NCBI GenBank assembly: GCA_916613615.1
Contig: OU744726.1
Coordinates: 65,116,987-65,180,986, forward strand
Direction: 5' to 3'
Source: Steromphala cineraria
Lineage: Eukaryota; Mollusca; Gastropoda; Trochida; Trochidae
DNA: 64,000 nt
Part shown: piece after piece, positions 1 to 10,609 of the stretch
Layout: each line of letters opens with the position of its first letter
How positions within the stretch are numbered: the stretch's first letter is position 1
Position numbers and translations under genes: made by a program
The notes under the pieces: generated by a model
What the model saw: the letters and a program-made list of their open reading frames with translations, nothing else
Told to the model about the DNA's origin: nothing
The model's database searches: none

Positions 1-2680
1 ATTTGCTTTAATGTTCGACCTCCTCCGTTAGGCAGCCTTTACACACAGATTTTGTTTACTCGGAAATCACAAAATAAAAATTAGTTGCGACAAAATGATT
101 CTAGCGGCGTTCTCTTTTCCCATAAACCCACACCGGAAGTAGTTTAGATGAACGTTGGATCGTAGGTCTGGCGGATAATGGCGATTTCGTCAGAAACAAT
201 AGAGGACTAGCGCTTTAATTTTCTCTCCGCCCGTATAGCAGGTTCCCCCGTGTGTCATATTGAAAACCAGGCGAGCAGGCGTCTGATTCCTGGAGAAAAT
301 CACGCCATTTCGTGGCCCCTGTGCAAACATGGAGATGAGAGGTCGACTATCACAGACACGGAACAGGCATTTGAATTTTTATGACGGTCATAAGGTGTTG
401 CAAAGTAATTGCTAGATGATCAGTCTGACAGGTCTCGTTCAATCTCGCCATATCACGTCATTACGAGACTGGCTAGGTAAACACAAAGCCACTTTAGTGA
501 TGGAAATTTGGCAGTAGTCATTAATGGTATCCTATAACATCCTGACTTAGCCATTGTTTCAGCTACACACTGCTTATTGGATTGGCTTTGTGGACGTTTG
601 TTTTATTGGGAATTGACAGAAATGTCGAGCACAGAAGATTATTGTGCAGTAAAAGTTCATTTCTTCTTCAATTGAATTTAGGAAGAATTGAAAGTTTGAT
701 ACAAAGTTGACAAAATCTTTATCCCTTTATTCAAAATCAGCAAGGATAACTTCGAAATTGCTAAAGATTTGATGATGTTTTCAACTAAAATATATTCTAT
801 GTCACTCACATTTCTTTTCAGTTGCATCTGTTTTTCATATTGTGTCATAACCCTCCGTGCATCTTCCGCGGCATGGTGATATTTCGGCCGTGATGTTGTG
901 AAGATACTGCGAACATGTCACTGAAATACTTTGATTGTTGTTTGTTGAAATGAACAGCTGCTTAACTCGAGTTTGTCAAAGAATGTAAAAGTTCCTTTGC
1001 ACCATTTTGGGAAATATCGAATCCTGAGAACCTACTTTTAAGTCAAACTCTTTAATCATTTTGAAAATTGATCATATTTGTATTACATAATCGTTGTAGA
1101 AGGGACAGATATGCGCAACGACAGAGACAATTCTAGCATTCAAGAAAAGAGGTGTGAGGTCAAAATTTGAAAAATCAGGTTTTATTCATAATCATTCTTG
1201 TTCTAATTGAACACATTTTCGACCACATTGTGGTCAAAATAGTCAATATTGGTCAACTTTATGATTATTTGTAACCCTTTTGATGTTTAAAATGGAATAA
1301 AAAAAAAAATTTTAAAAAACAACACAAAAAAAATGATTACCTTTTGTAGAAAATATGTTTCGAAATGACAATTTTATTTAAAGGGTGATAAAGAAATTTG
1401 AACAAATTAGATTTTTGAACCCATGTTTCACAGGTCAATGCTTAATGCGTTCCTCTAATAAAATGAAGTACTAAAAAAGTATATACCTCAGTTATTTTCG
1501 ATTTATCAAATATATAACTGGCATGTGATGTATTTGATTATCATATGATAAACATAGCCCATATTTGCAGCATTTTTAAAGGAGTTTCGTGTTGTCTAGT
1601 TGGTGATTTATCAAAATATCTTTCTCTTATGTAGTCAGGGGATAAAATCAAAATAAACATCAAAATGACCCCAACCATGTTTTAAATGTTGTATATGAGG
1701 CTCATCTATTGATTATGTCATAAGATACAACTTACATACCTATTAACAGTTTTCTTATTTTTTTTAAATATTTGCACTTGTTGAAATATTTGTATTGGAA
1801 AAACGTGTACATGATAAAACCAACCTAAGGTGTTCTATCTTTTTGCCTCAGTTTACTTTAAATTTATGTTTCGCTGTGTGTTGGCAAAATGATTGTATTA
1901 ATGGTATCCAAAAAAAACAACATTTGGCACAATGCTGGTTGAATTAGTCGTTCCTAATGAACAACACATTACATATTTGCAAATACTAGTGAAACAGACT
2001 TTTGTTGAAGCAGCTGTAATAGTTATGAAACAAATTCTTAAAAAATTAGTTTAAGCACACTTTAAGGAAAACATCATCAACATTTCAAGCTTCTTTCATG
2101 AACATTTTCAAATCGCTAGAACTCTTCTGCCATGCATGCATATTTTTCTTTGGTATTTCTGCAAAGCCGGTAAAACGTTTTTTTCCATGGTGTTTTTTCT
2201 ATAATAAATATTGTACATCTTTTACATGTTTAAAAGGTTGGAGTTTTAAGATATTTACAGGTTTTTCATATCCCAAAAAACCTAAAGCAAGTCAGTAATT
2301 AAGTGTCCACGTTATCAGAGTTTCAATCTCCAAGAAAAACGAGAGGTTATTTTTATTTCACGTGGCGCCGTTTTGGCCATACTACAATCACGTGACCGAA
2401 AGTAATTACCTGCCTTTATGTCCAAACTGGCTACAATTTACAGCTTGAAAAATTACAAATGCAACCTTTCCCTTAGCGTACAATAGTTATAGGGATATCC
2501 TTGAGAAAATTACACGCTTTACCATTTTACTTTAGAACAAAAACAAATAAATCTCGCAAAACCCGAGTGAAATCTTTGGCGAAATGAACGCTCCCAAGAT
2601 TCCTATAATCTTCTTAATCCACAACGTCGTGTCTCAAGCCCTTGCCAGTCATTTAAAGGGGCGATACGATCACGAGCAGA
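1..2680. other. AT-rich non-coding stretch, no gene recognised
   Basis: I see no coding exon on either strand. The one open frame of note (2098-2298) has no family features. Visible items are an ETS-type ACCGGAAGT at 132-140 and two CACGTG boxes at 2359-2364 and 2389-2394, the second in the full TCACGTGA form (2388-2395). The remainder is AT-rich with A/T runs (for example 1300-1330). It could be intergenic, or an intron of a gene lying outside the window. Confidence 0.5.
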
Positions 2681-2689
2681 GAATAGGTA

Positions 2690-2823
2690 GTAATTATGTT
2701 ATCGTAGTGATATCGCACACCTAATGTCCGCCATATTGGAATGGAGCGCACGTGCCAGCCACGCGTCCAGAAATCTCGTGAGACAAAGCGCGGGATCTCG
2801 CGAGAGTGTTCCATCAGGTAAAG
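2690..2823. promoter_or_regulatory. Promoter-like motif cluster (YY1, E-box, TCTCGCGAGA)
   Basis: Within 100 bases there is a YY1-type CCGCCATATT (2728-2737), CACGTG (2749-2754), TCTCGTGAGA (2774-2783) and the palindrome TCTCGCGAGA (2796-2805), a known element of TATA-less animal promoters. On the minus strand the YY1 site overlaps ATG GCG GAC ATT AG followed by GTGTG, which looks like a very short first coding exon (2734 down to 2721) with a donor. On the plus strand a donor-like CAG/GTAAAG follows at about 2818. Direction is undetermined. No downstream exon could be identified. Confidence 0.4.
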
Positions 2824-2829
2824 GACTGG

Positions 2830-4400
2830 TTTGAAATGACGGGAGATGGATTAGAATGGGTGTGTTTGATTGAGCTGTCATTGAAGAGAGCTGGTGATGG
2901 ATGCTCATTCGCCGAAACCGGCAATAATTTGAAACTTTTTTATTTTTATCTATTGTTTTCGCATCAGGTTGAAAATCCGTTCAGATTGGCGAGATATCAG
3001 AACTGGCAAGTTTCACTTACAGACACCAGCCCAACCATCTGTCTGATTTATTCTGACGGTTTTAATTCTGATATCAAAATGGTAAAATTTATTGGTTTTT
3101 TTGCTGGTAAGGTTAATAAAGTTGAAAATGATAACTTAGTTTTTTTACTCGCAGTTCTCAATAACCCGCACCAGTCACAAGTGATAAATAAAAAGGTGCA
3201 AAATCAAATATCTTATAAAAAGGTAATATGATATATTTCTTTTGGTATTTCATTTGGAAAACAAACATTGATATTATGGTGTGCTAAATATCATTATTTT
3301 AACTTTCGATTAAATAATTTTATCTAAATTATTTGTTAACAAGGGGCACATTTACTCATAATTGATAAAACGAATATAATGAAAAAAGAAGTGACGGGTT
3401 AATCAATAGGCCATATCCGAACCTTAGATTTGTTTTTCATTAAATGGTACATATATTCAAGTCATACATGAAAGGTTGTGTTTTTTATATTTCGTGTTTA
3501 GTTTAAAATCCAACAAAGGCATGTTACACAATTGTATACGCCGATAATTATAAAATCGTTGTGCCATCTTCTTTTTTCGTTGCAATATCTGTACGTACAA
3601 TGAATAAACTACACACATATATATGGCTGTACTGACACATTTCAAAAAGGTTTTCGTTTCTTTTATTGTTTGACAATTGAATTATCTTTATACACTTTTA
3701 AATTTCATACATAACAATTTGTCCAATTTCTGCTGGAAGCTATAACCTTCACCAGTTACAATTACTAATCAAGCATTGCGGCATTTCTCCATCTTCCAAT
3801 GCAAATGTGAATATATATATATATATATATATTACAAATAGGGTTGTTTTTTTTCAATAAAAATTGCATTATAGTGTGTTTTTGTGACATATCCAAAACA
3901 TACAAGAATGGAGACCGGAACTCGACAGGACTTTAGCTTGCTCTGCGGATTGTAATTTTTTTTTCATTTGAACATTGAATATTGCTGTGGTTGTTTGTTG
4001 AGTTGTCTACATTGGTCTATTTTGAAAGATTTTCAAGAAATAAGTTAGATAATTATCCAGTAAATGATTAAAATGAATATTTGTTCAAATACAAAGTCAT
4101 AAGTTAATAAAACACTCACATGTTTTATTTTTATGAAACAAAACAAAGTGAATAAAATGACTTTCATAATTAAAATTAAAATTTCAATCCGCAAAGTATT
4201 CATTGCTAAATATTTTTTCTGAAAAGGAAGACACTGTTTCATACTAAAAGTATCATATGTTATATCGGCACATCTGGTTTATATCGAAATACTAATAAAC
4301 TTGATATGTCCAATTCATTAATCCAGTAACAATCAGTGCAAAATTAATTGCTTCAGACCATAAAGTTTACGTTTATATGGCCGTCTACTCTCCAAGACAA
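2830..4400. other. Non-coding stretch with an (AT)n microsatellite
   Basis: I recognise no gene. A pure (AT)n run lies at 3811-3832. The 141-codon open frame 2806-3231 has no recognisable domain and drifts into AT-rich, low-complexity codons, so I do not call it. Confidence 0.5.
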
Positions 4401-4418
4401 GGCAAGCACCCTAGAGAG

Positions 4419-5007
4419 CACGTGTCAGACCTTTCGAGTCTTTCGGATTCTCAAGGGAGCAAATTATTTCATAGTTGTTGTGCCATCAATCTTTGTCCGA
4501 ACGTTGTCCGAACATCGATGATTCGCCCATTACACGTGCAAGTGTTGACGGTAATAGCGCACATACACGTGCGCACTGACGTCAAGTGACCGGCGGGTGT
4601 GGGTGACATGGCGGCCACTGGTCAAACGGTAATGACCTTGGGTTCACTATTGTCCATCCCCATCCTCTACGGCAGGTGGGTTTGTTGGTGGCGAGAGTTA
4701 ATTGCTTGGTAGGAGGGGGTCGAATATATGCACTGAACCGAGCCAAATGGAAACATTTACAAATGGCTGCCACGTGCCAGGAATGTCGGACGTGAATGGT
4801 GCATGTCGGGAAGGGAAGAGTAAACGTGCACCATGATACCGTGGAGCTACAGAATAACGATTCGAAAGGGAGGAAGATACACACGGAAAGCATGCACGTG
4901 AAAATCATAAAAATGATGCATGGCGGGAAGGAATTGATTATACACGTGAAAAGCGTGCACTTTAAAAGAAGCAAGAGAATGTTGGGAAAGGATTGGCCAC
5001 GCACGTG
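4419..5007. promoter_or_regulatory. Cluster of seven CACGTG E-boxes
   Basis: Perfect CACGTG hexamers occur at 4419, 4533, 4566, 4771, 4895, 4943 and 5002, with a perfect CRE (TGACGTCA) at 4577-4584. The last three boxes sit in a degenerate tandem repeat of roughly 50-60 bases with a GGGAAGGATT..CACGTGAAAAGCGTGCA pattern, which extends back to about 4805. Such density is far above chance in AT-rich DNA. CACGTG is bound by bHLH factors of the MYC/MAX, USF, TFE and CLOCK types. Which factor, if any, acts here cannot be read from sequence. Confidence 0.5.
4608..4675 (+). CDS. Candidate first coding exon of an unidentified gene
   Basis: An ATG in good context (GACATGG) opens 22 codons and ends AG/GTGGGT, a plausible donor in phase 2. 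The peptide starts MAATGQTVMTLGS and runs into a hydrophobic stretch (LLSIPILYG), as in a signal peptide or single membrane anchor. The ATGGCGGCC start resembles the YY1-type starts common in animal housekeeping genes, and the exon lies inside the E-box/CRE cluster. I cannot name the protein and found no matching second exon within the window. Confidence 0.3.
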
Positions 5008-5019
5008 GGAAGCGTGCAA

Positions 5020-5430
5020 GTGGAAACAAGAGGATGTTTTGTTTTGGGGAACATTATTTGGGAGCCATCACCTCTCACATAAAAGGTGAATTTTAGGAAA
5101 TGAGATTTTTTAGATGAGCCTTTAATGTTCAGTGAGGCGTACCGGTATACCATTTGTAACAAAAGCCACAAGTTTGACAGCGAGCTATTGTCATCAATTG
5201 ATTTCATGCTCGTTTGTTTTTCTTGATATCCTTTTGATAGCTGTTAACTTTGATATAAAGATACCAATACTTTTGTATATTTCCCATTTACGGCCCCTTT
5301 TTGATAATCATTCAACTTCACAATGTAATTCACATGTGAAAGAACAAATGTAGCCTCCATATTGCTGCTTTACTACACACTATCGTTAGTATTTCATTAA
5401 AATATCACACTATTCTGTCATATTGTCAAA
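5020..5430. other. Spacer, nothing recognised
   Basis: AT-rich sequence between the E-box repeat cluster and the Tc1-type transposon. No exon, repeat or motif group stands out. Confidence 0.4.
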
Positions 5431-5431
5431 A

Positions 5432-6944
5432 AAACTGAAGTACAAAAGAAAGTACACACCCACAGATTTTCATATTATTTCATATTCATTTACAGAGTAG
5501 CATTTGTTTATGCTCTATCCTAATGTTACGAACGGAAACAATGAAATTATATCGTCAAAACGCATCCGAGGCATGTCAGTTCAGGTAAAAGTGATTTTTT
5601 TGAAAATCACGATTTTTTCAATTTCTACATGACTTGGGCGCGCTAAGAGTATAAAAACCACCGAATTCTACCATTCACTACGAGTGTTCCGAAAAAAAGC
5701 ACGAGAAAATGCCACGTTTAACAGCAGCAGAGCGAGAAAGAGTCGTTGGAATGTCTGAAGTTAGAGTTTCAAACAGCCAAATTGCCAGAAGGTTTGGCCA
5801 CACCAGACAAACGGTCATTCGATCGCTTCAACGTCATAACCAGACTGGCCAGACAACGGACCGTCCTAGAAGGGGAAGATCGAGGGTGACGACCCTCGCT
5901 GAAGACCGTTATCTGCGCACACTGCATCTGCGCATCAGATTCGTCACAATGGCGTCAACGGCATCGACGGCGTTAGGACACCACATCAGCAGAAACACTG
6001 TCATGAGACGTCTTCGAGCTGCCGGTATTCGGGCTTACCGACCGTTCCTCGGAATGACCCTGACTCGCGAACATCGCCTGGACCGTCTACACTGGGCAAG
6101 GAGAGTGAGACGCTGGCAACGTCGTAATTGGGCAAGAGTGATCTTCAACCTCTTCACAGCAAACGGCAGAGTGAGGATTTACAGGCATAGAGGCGAGAGA
6201 CAGGCTGCAGCGTGTGTCCAAGAAGTGGTACCCTATGGCGGTGGCAGCATCATGGTCTGGGGCGGGATCTGCGGCGACCAGAAGACCAATTTGGTGACAA
6301 TTCGTCAGACGCTTTCAGGCCAGAGATACAGGGATCAAGTGTTGCAGCCTGTGATTGTCCCCTTCATACAGAGGCAGCACCGAGGGATGATTTACCAACA
6401 CGATAACGTCAGACCACAAACTGCCAGGATCACCATGGACTTCCTCAACCAACAAAACATCCAGGTTTTGCCGTGGCCATCACGTTCCCCTGATTTATCC
6501 CCCATCGAGCATATTTGGGACCATTTGGGAAGACGACTTAGACGTCGCCTAGAGCAACCAGTCAACCTACAACAGCTGGAACAGGCACTACATGAACAGT
6601 GGCAACGTATCCCTAATAACGTCATCTGACGTCTGACTTTCTCAATGAGGAGACGTGTCTTTGCTTGCATTAACATGGGGTCACACCCGATACTAACTCC
6701 TCATTTATGGACATCAGACCACGGAATTTTGCAGAAACATTGAGTGAAAATTTCAAATTATACCCCTAGTGGACACTATGAGAAGTAGAGAAGTGATGTG
6801 TGAAGTGAGAAGTACATACTTGTCTTTGCCATGTTTGAAAATGGTTCACTATTAATATTATACCTTTGAAATGCTGGAAATTTTGTCTTGTTATCTTTTA
6901 TTAACAAATTACTTGGGTGTGTACTTTCTTTTGTACTTCAGTTT
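5432..6944 (+). mobile_element. Tc1/mariner-type DNA transposon, decayed
   Basis: The element is bounded by inverted repeats of about 31 bp. The left one begins AAACTGAAGTACAAAAGAAA at 5432 and its reverse complement ends at 6944. A single transposase frame lies between them. A TA follows the right end (6945-6946 region), but the left flank is a run of A, so the expected TA target duplication is not clean. Length (about 1.5 kb), TIRs and transposase type fit the Tc1 group. The transposase is broken, so the copy is not autonomous. Confidence 0.9.
5709..6740 (+). pseudogene. Tc1-type DD34E transposase, inactivated
   Basis: The frame starts at ATG 5709 with a paired-like helix-turn-helix region (residues about 1-110, with the GRPR-like linker RPRRGRSRV), then the DDE domain. 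The second catalytic Asp is D232 in QHDNVRPQTA and the Glu is E267 in SPDLSPIEHIW. There are 34 residues between them, as in Tc1. The first catalytic Asp is missing: WARVIF runs straight into NLFTANGR where the family has about six residues containing TDES or SDES, a clean in-frame loss after codon 146 (6146/6147) between two TTC triplets. A TGA at 6627-6629 replaces an expected CGA, and the same frame continues with family-like sequence (RLTFSMRRRVFACIN) to a stop near 6740. Both lesions predict no transposition. Confidence 0.9.
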
Positions 6945-6949
6945 ATAAA

Positions 6950-8190
6950 TAAAAACAAATTTCACCAAGTAGCATATGACATAGGGGATCATGTGGTACC
7001 GATGTATGTTCACAGGAAACACTAGAGTACGCTGAACTGTCCCTTTAAAAACAAATTCGTGTCGGTAGGAGAACTGACATCTGTGTTGATCTACATATTG
7101 TCTATGGGATAGAAGCCAAAGTTACATTTGCATTTCACGAAGACAAAGAATGTTACGGATGATCAACTTATTGCACACAGACACTAGCGACTTTTTGTTT
7201 GAAGTTCTGATAGTTGCATGAAAACGGTATAAGAATCTCATTTTCAAATCGTCCTTAAATAATATTTTGCTAGTGACTGATCCATGATTATGGTTTCTTG
7301 TAATAATGATGATTTTGTCTATAAAAACATCAATGTTAAGTGACATTGCATAGCATTATATATCATCTTCTTGTCATTTACTCAAACGATGGAGGTGATG
7401 GTGATGATGATGCTGATGATGACTATAATAATGATTGTGATGATGGAGATAGAGATGGAGATGAAGATATTAACCTAAAAACGTGCTACTATCCCTTTAA
7501 TTATGTGTGCCTCTGGTAAAAGTGTGTCCTGGGTTGAGTATCAATCTTGGTTCGTTTGACATATATTTTGTACGGTACCCACAGGTCATCATGTGATATC
7601 AATTTGTTTGTTCATATTGTCTTCTTGTTAAATTTTGAACTGTGGTTCATATGTCATGTTATCAGCGACATCTTCATACAGCTCCTTAATAAGGAATTCC
7701 TGTCATGTAGTCTGATATCTAAGTTGATGTTAAAATTCTCTATCAAATATCATCAAACTTTAAACTGACTTATCACAAGGGATCATCTTGATATCAACCT
7801 TCAAAAGTGACAGGGTGTCAGTAACTCAAAGGCCATCTCGTGACATCATTGTTGATGTTCATATTGTATCCTTGTAAAGTGAACTCCCAGTTTCAAATTA
7901 CTTACAATTACAAATTTTTAAACCATTACCCTGCACACAGAGCTCAATATAAACTGTCCTTAATAACCTGGTCACCTTAACGGGGACATAGATGCCCGTT
8001 AGCTGCCAACCCAGAAAAACAAGAAGTCCAATTTCACTATAATTCTTATATAAAAGAAAGTCCATGGTGCAAGGATCTTGATCTGATAAAGTTGTTATGA
8101 ACCCCTCCCACCCATTATTATACCCAGCCGAAATGACACAAAGCTAACCCTTACAACGTTGGTCGTGGTTCGAACCCAGTAGTTACTGAT
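6950..8190. other. Non-coding stretch with a GAT-rich microsatellite
   Basis: I see no gene. A degenerate GAT/GATGGA repeat lies at 7387-7468. Immediately after it, 7473-7498 matches the right terminus of the TTAA-flanked MITE family (CCTAAAAACGTGCTACTATC then CCTTTAA), which looks like a solo terminal fragment. A tRNA B-box-like GGTTCGAACCC occurs near 8167. Confidence 0.5.
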
Positions 8191-8191
8191 G

Positions 8192-8396
8192 TTATCGGAC
8201 AAGCCTGTCGCCCTTCTTCAAGATATCAGCAGTCAGGGCGTCGGATAACATGCGATAACCTTTGATAACACCTCGAAACTCGCTTAACATCCCACGGCGG
8301 TTTTGGACAGTCGTGGCCAGTCGTGCTAAAGAATCCGGGACAACACAGTAATCGTTATTGACAGCTTCAGGAGAAGATGCGGTCTCGTCTAGGATG
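8192..8396 (-). CDS. Possible terminal exon of an unrecognised gene
   Basis: On the minus strand an acceptor-like TTAAGCAG is followed by 68 open codons with mixed, non-repetitive composition (ILDETASSPEAV... ending ILKKGDRLVR) and then a stop at 8192. GC content and codon mix are higher than the surroundings. I do not recognise a family. No upstream exon with matching phase was secured; a hydrophobic, open stretch at about 8715-8890 on the same strand ends at a GTATGT donor, but its phase does not fit. It may be a chance open frame. Confidence 0.25.
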
Positions 8397-8409
8397 CTGC
8401 TTAACAAAA

Positions 8410-9220
8410 GTTTATATCATTATCTATAGTATACAAGATCACTGTCATATTCACTATATGTACACGCGTCTACTTATTAAGAAAATTCTTTTTCATGTGT
8501 TTTGATAACTTGCATACTTTATGATCGAGTCGAAAAGATTAACATTGTGACGAAAATAAAACAATGTGACTTAAATTGACAAGACTACTCATACTTTTCA
8601 ATATTTATCATCACAATTACTTGTATGCCTTACGAAGGTTACTGCATCAAATATTTCAACGAAGAAACGACAATATGTTGTTAGTTTTCTATAAATAGTT
8701 ATAATACATACGAACTCATGCAAAATATCCCCATTTTTGTTGTACCGTCCAAAGGGGTATGACGAACTTAGACCAAAATGAACAAACAGAGCGTAAAACG
8801 ATTTTTGATCTCTCATTGTGAAAGAGGTAAAGTGAGAGAACACGTCGATCTCTACCATAGAGAACACCAAAACTATGTTCTGCCTATGGGATGCAGAGTG
8901 TTGGTGGAACTAGGCTACTGACACAATGAACTCTGTCGAGAGGTACAGAAAAGACGTCCAAACCCTTTAAGGGTTTTCAAAGGGAAGGCAGGGGGTCGAC
9001 TCAACCAGCGTTCATTCACGAGAAAGGCGAGTAATTGCCGTCGGTTTCCTATGAATCAAACTAGTTAGGGTCTTTCTCCCTTCACACCCCTTTTTGAGGG
9101 GGGCAATAGGTCCACCAACCCCCCGGAAAATGTACCTCACCCCCGGGATATCTACCCAACCCTCCTTCAGACTCTGGATGAGCTTCATCCTCGTTCTGTC
9201 TCGTCCTTTGATGTTCGTGT
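8410..9220. other. Spacer, no feature supported
   Basis: No feature could be supported apart from the weak open stretch mentioned for the neighbouring possible exon. A GC-richer patch at about 8940-9170 looks like part of an old repeat, but I cannot assign it. Confidence 0.35.
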
Positions 9221-9680
9221 TCTGGTACCATTCTTCAAAACGTTTTGGAAGTCGGGTTCTTTGGTCTTTTTTTGCTTATGTTGTGTTACTCACATATTGC
9301 CGCTATTCTTAAATGTCTCTTGCTGTGAGAGGCTTTTTGATACTTTGTATGTTTGGTTCTTTTTGTCTTCTTTGCACGTCTTTTTGTTTGCTTATGTATT
9401 GTTATACTCGCATATGGTTGCTATCCTTATGTGTCTCCTGGTAGAGTCTCTAATGCATTGCGAATTAAAGCATTTTGGTCTCCATTACACGTCTATAATG
9501 CTACTTGCATATTGTTGCTCTCATTCGTGTTCATACATAGTGAGACTCTTTAACGCTTTGTAAGTTTTAATCCTTTGGTGCTCTTCAAATGTCTCTTGCT
9601 GTAACCTTTATATGGTTCTTCTTTATAATGTCTTCATTATGAGTGTCTCCTAAAATACCTGTATGTTGTTGTCTCGAAAT
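9221..9680 (+). repeat. Degenerate tandem repeat, about 110-bp period
   Basis: Phrases such as TTTGGTTCTTTTTGTCTT, CTTATGTNTTGTTATACTC and GTCTCTNGTAGAG..CTTTGTA recur about every 110 bases with heavy divergence. Short open frames across it are by-products. The origin is unknown. Confidence 0.4.
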
Positions 9681-9953
9681 GTTAACATCGCTCCTTTATT
9701 ATGAAGTATCACTTCTCACCTTATGCGTTTTGTTATGCTATGTTGATAATGTTATTATGTTCTTCTGATGCTACAATTTTTGGACTCAAAATATATATAA
9801 ATACCATTTATTGTAATCTTGATGTAGATTTTCAATGCGTTGTTCATTTAAGTACTTGGGTCATACCTCTTTGCTGTTGTAGCATTCCGTTAAAAGGCAA
9901 CCATACTACTAAACGTCCATCCTTCATAAAAAAAAGTTTGTCTTGGGCCATTT

Positions 9954-10148
9954 CATCCTGTCTCAGGGTACGAACGTTACGCTAACTCCACTAATCTGTA
10001 CCATGGGCTCAGAAGAAAGAGCGCAGCCTGACTTGGGATATATCCAATCAAATCATTTTCTCGCCACTGTCTCAATACAATTTCAACGAGAAAATGATTT
10101 ACAAATTAGTGGAGTTAGCGTAACGTTGTTACCCTGTTGGACAGGATG
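9954..10148. mobile_element. Foldback MITE (CATCCTGTCTCAGGGTA family)
   Basis: An inverted repeat of about 47 bp, with left arm 9954-10000 and right arm 10100-10148, starts CATCCTGTCTCAGGGTACGA and ends with its near reverse complement. The middle contains GGATATATCCAATCAAATCA. A longer, better-preserved copy of the same family is at 56851-57092. No transposase is present, so it is a non-autonomous element. Confidence 0.75.
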
Positions 10149-10506
10149 GGGCCCTGTATAGTAAGCCTAATTCGTTGTCCCTTACCATATGAGTGTGCAT
10201 ATCTGTTGTTCACTCAGTTTGCTATGGTGTCGTTGGTCGTTTCTTGAGAGCGCTACAGGATTGGTAACCCTTCCTTTGATGCTAGTCCTCGCCTACCACT
10301 TGTACATACTGCATGGGTTTAAACATGGCTTCCTGGCGTCTTGCTTATATAGTATTGCGTATACCAATTGGTATGACGTGGTCCTCCCCTCTTTGTACAT
10401 TCATGGAACTTAGAAAGTCTCATTGGCCTACTAAATCTGTACATGGTGAGATTGCGTTTGATGTTCCTCTTCTGTTCTGTTGACGTTCCTTCGTTTACAG
10501 GACACA

Positions 10507-10600
10507 GATCTTCTGATTGTGCCTAAAGTTAAAAGTGTTCACTGTGGCACCAGATCATTGGCGTATGCGGCCCCCAAAGCCTGGAATGATTACCCCCAAT
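10507..10600 (+). pseudogene. LINE reverse transcriptase C-terminal relic
   Basis: Translation from 10507 gives LLIVPKVKSVHCGTRSLAYA and then APKAWNDYP. This matches the C-terminal region of CR1/jockey-type LINE ORF2 (pattern VP..K...G.RSF..AAP..WN.LP). The frame dies shortly after. It is a short, old fragment. Confidence 0.55.
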
Positions 10601-10609
10601 ATTGGTAGA

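Noticed and set aside
2806..3231. 141-codon plus-strand frame beginning in a promoter-like cluster
   Set aside because: No domain is recognised, composition drifts to AT-rich codons, and there is a better donor-like site near its start. It was left as unproven.
4582..5019. 145-codon minus-strand frame
   Set aside because: It runs antisense through the E-box repeat, is hydrophobic and Cys/Phe-rich by composition, and has no family features.
8598..8870. 90-codon minus-strand frame as a second exon of the orphan gene
   Set aside because: Its donor phase does not join the 8396 acceptor, and no family is recognisable.
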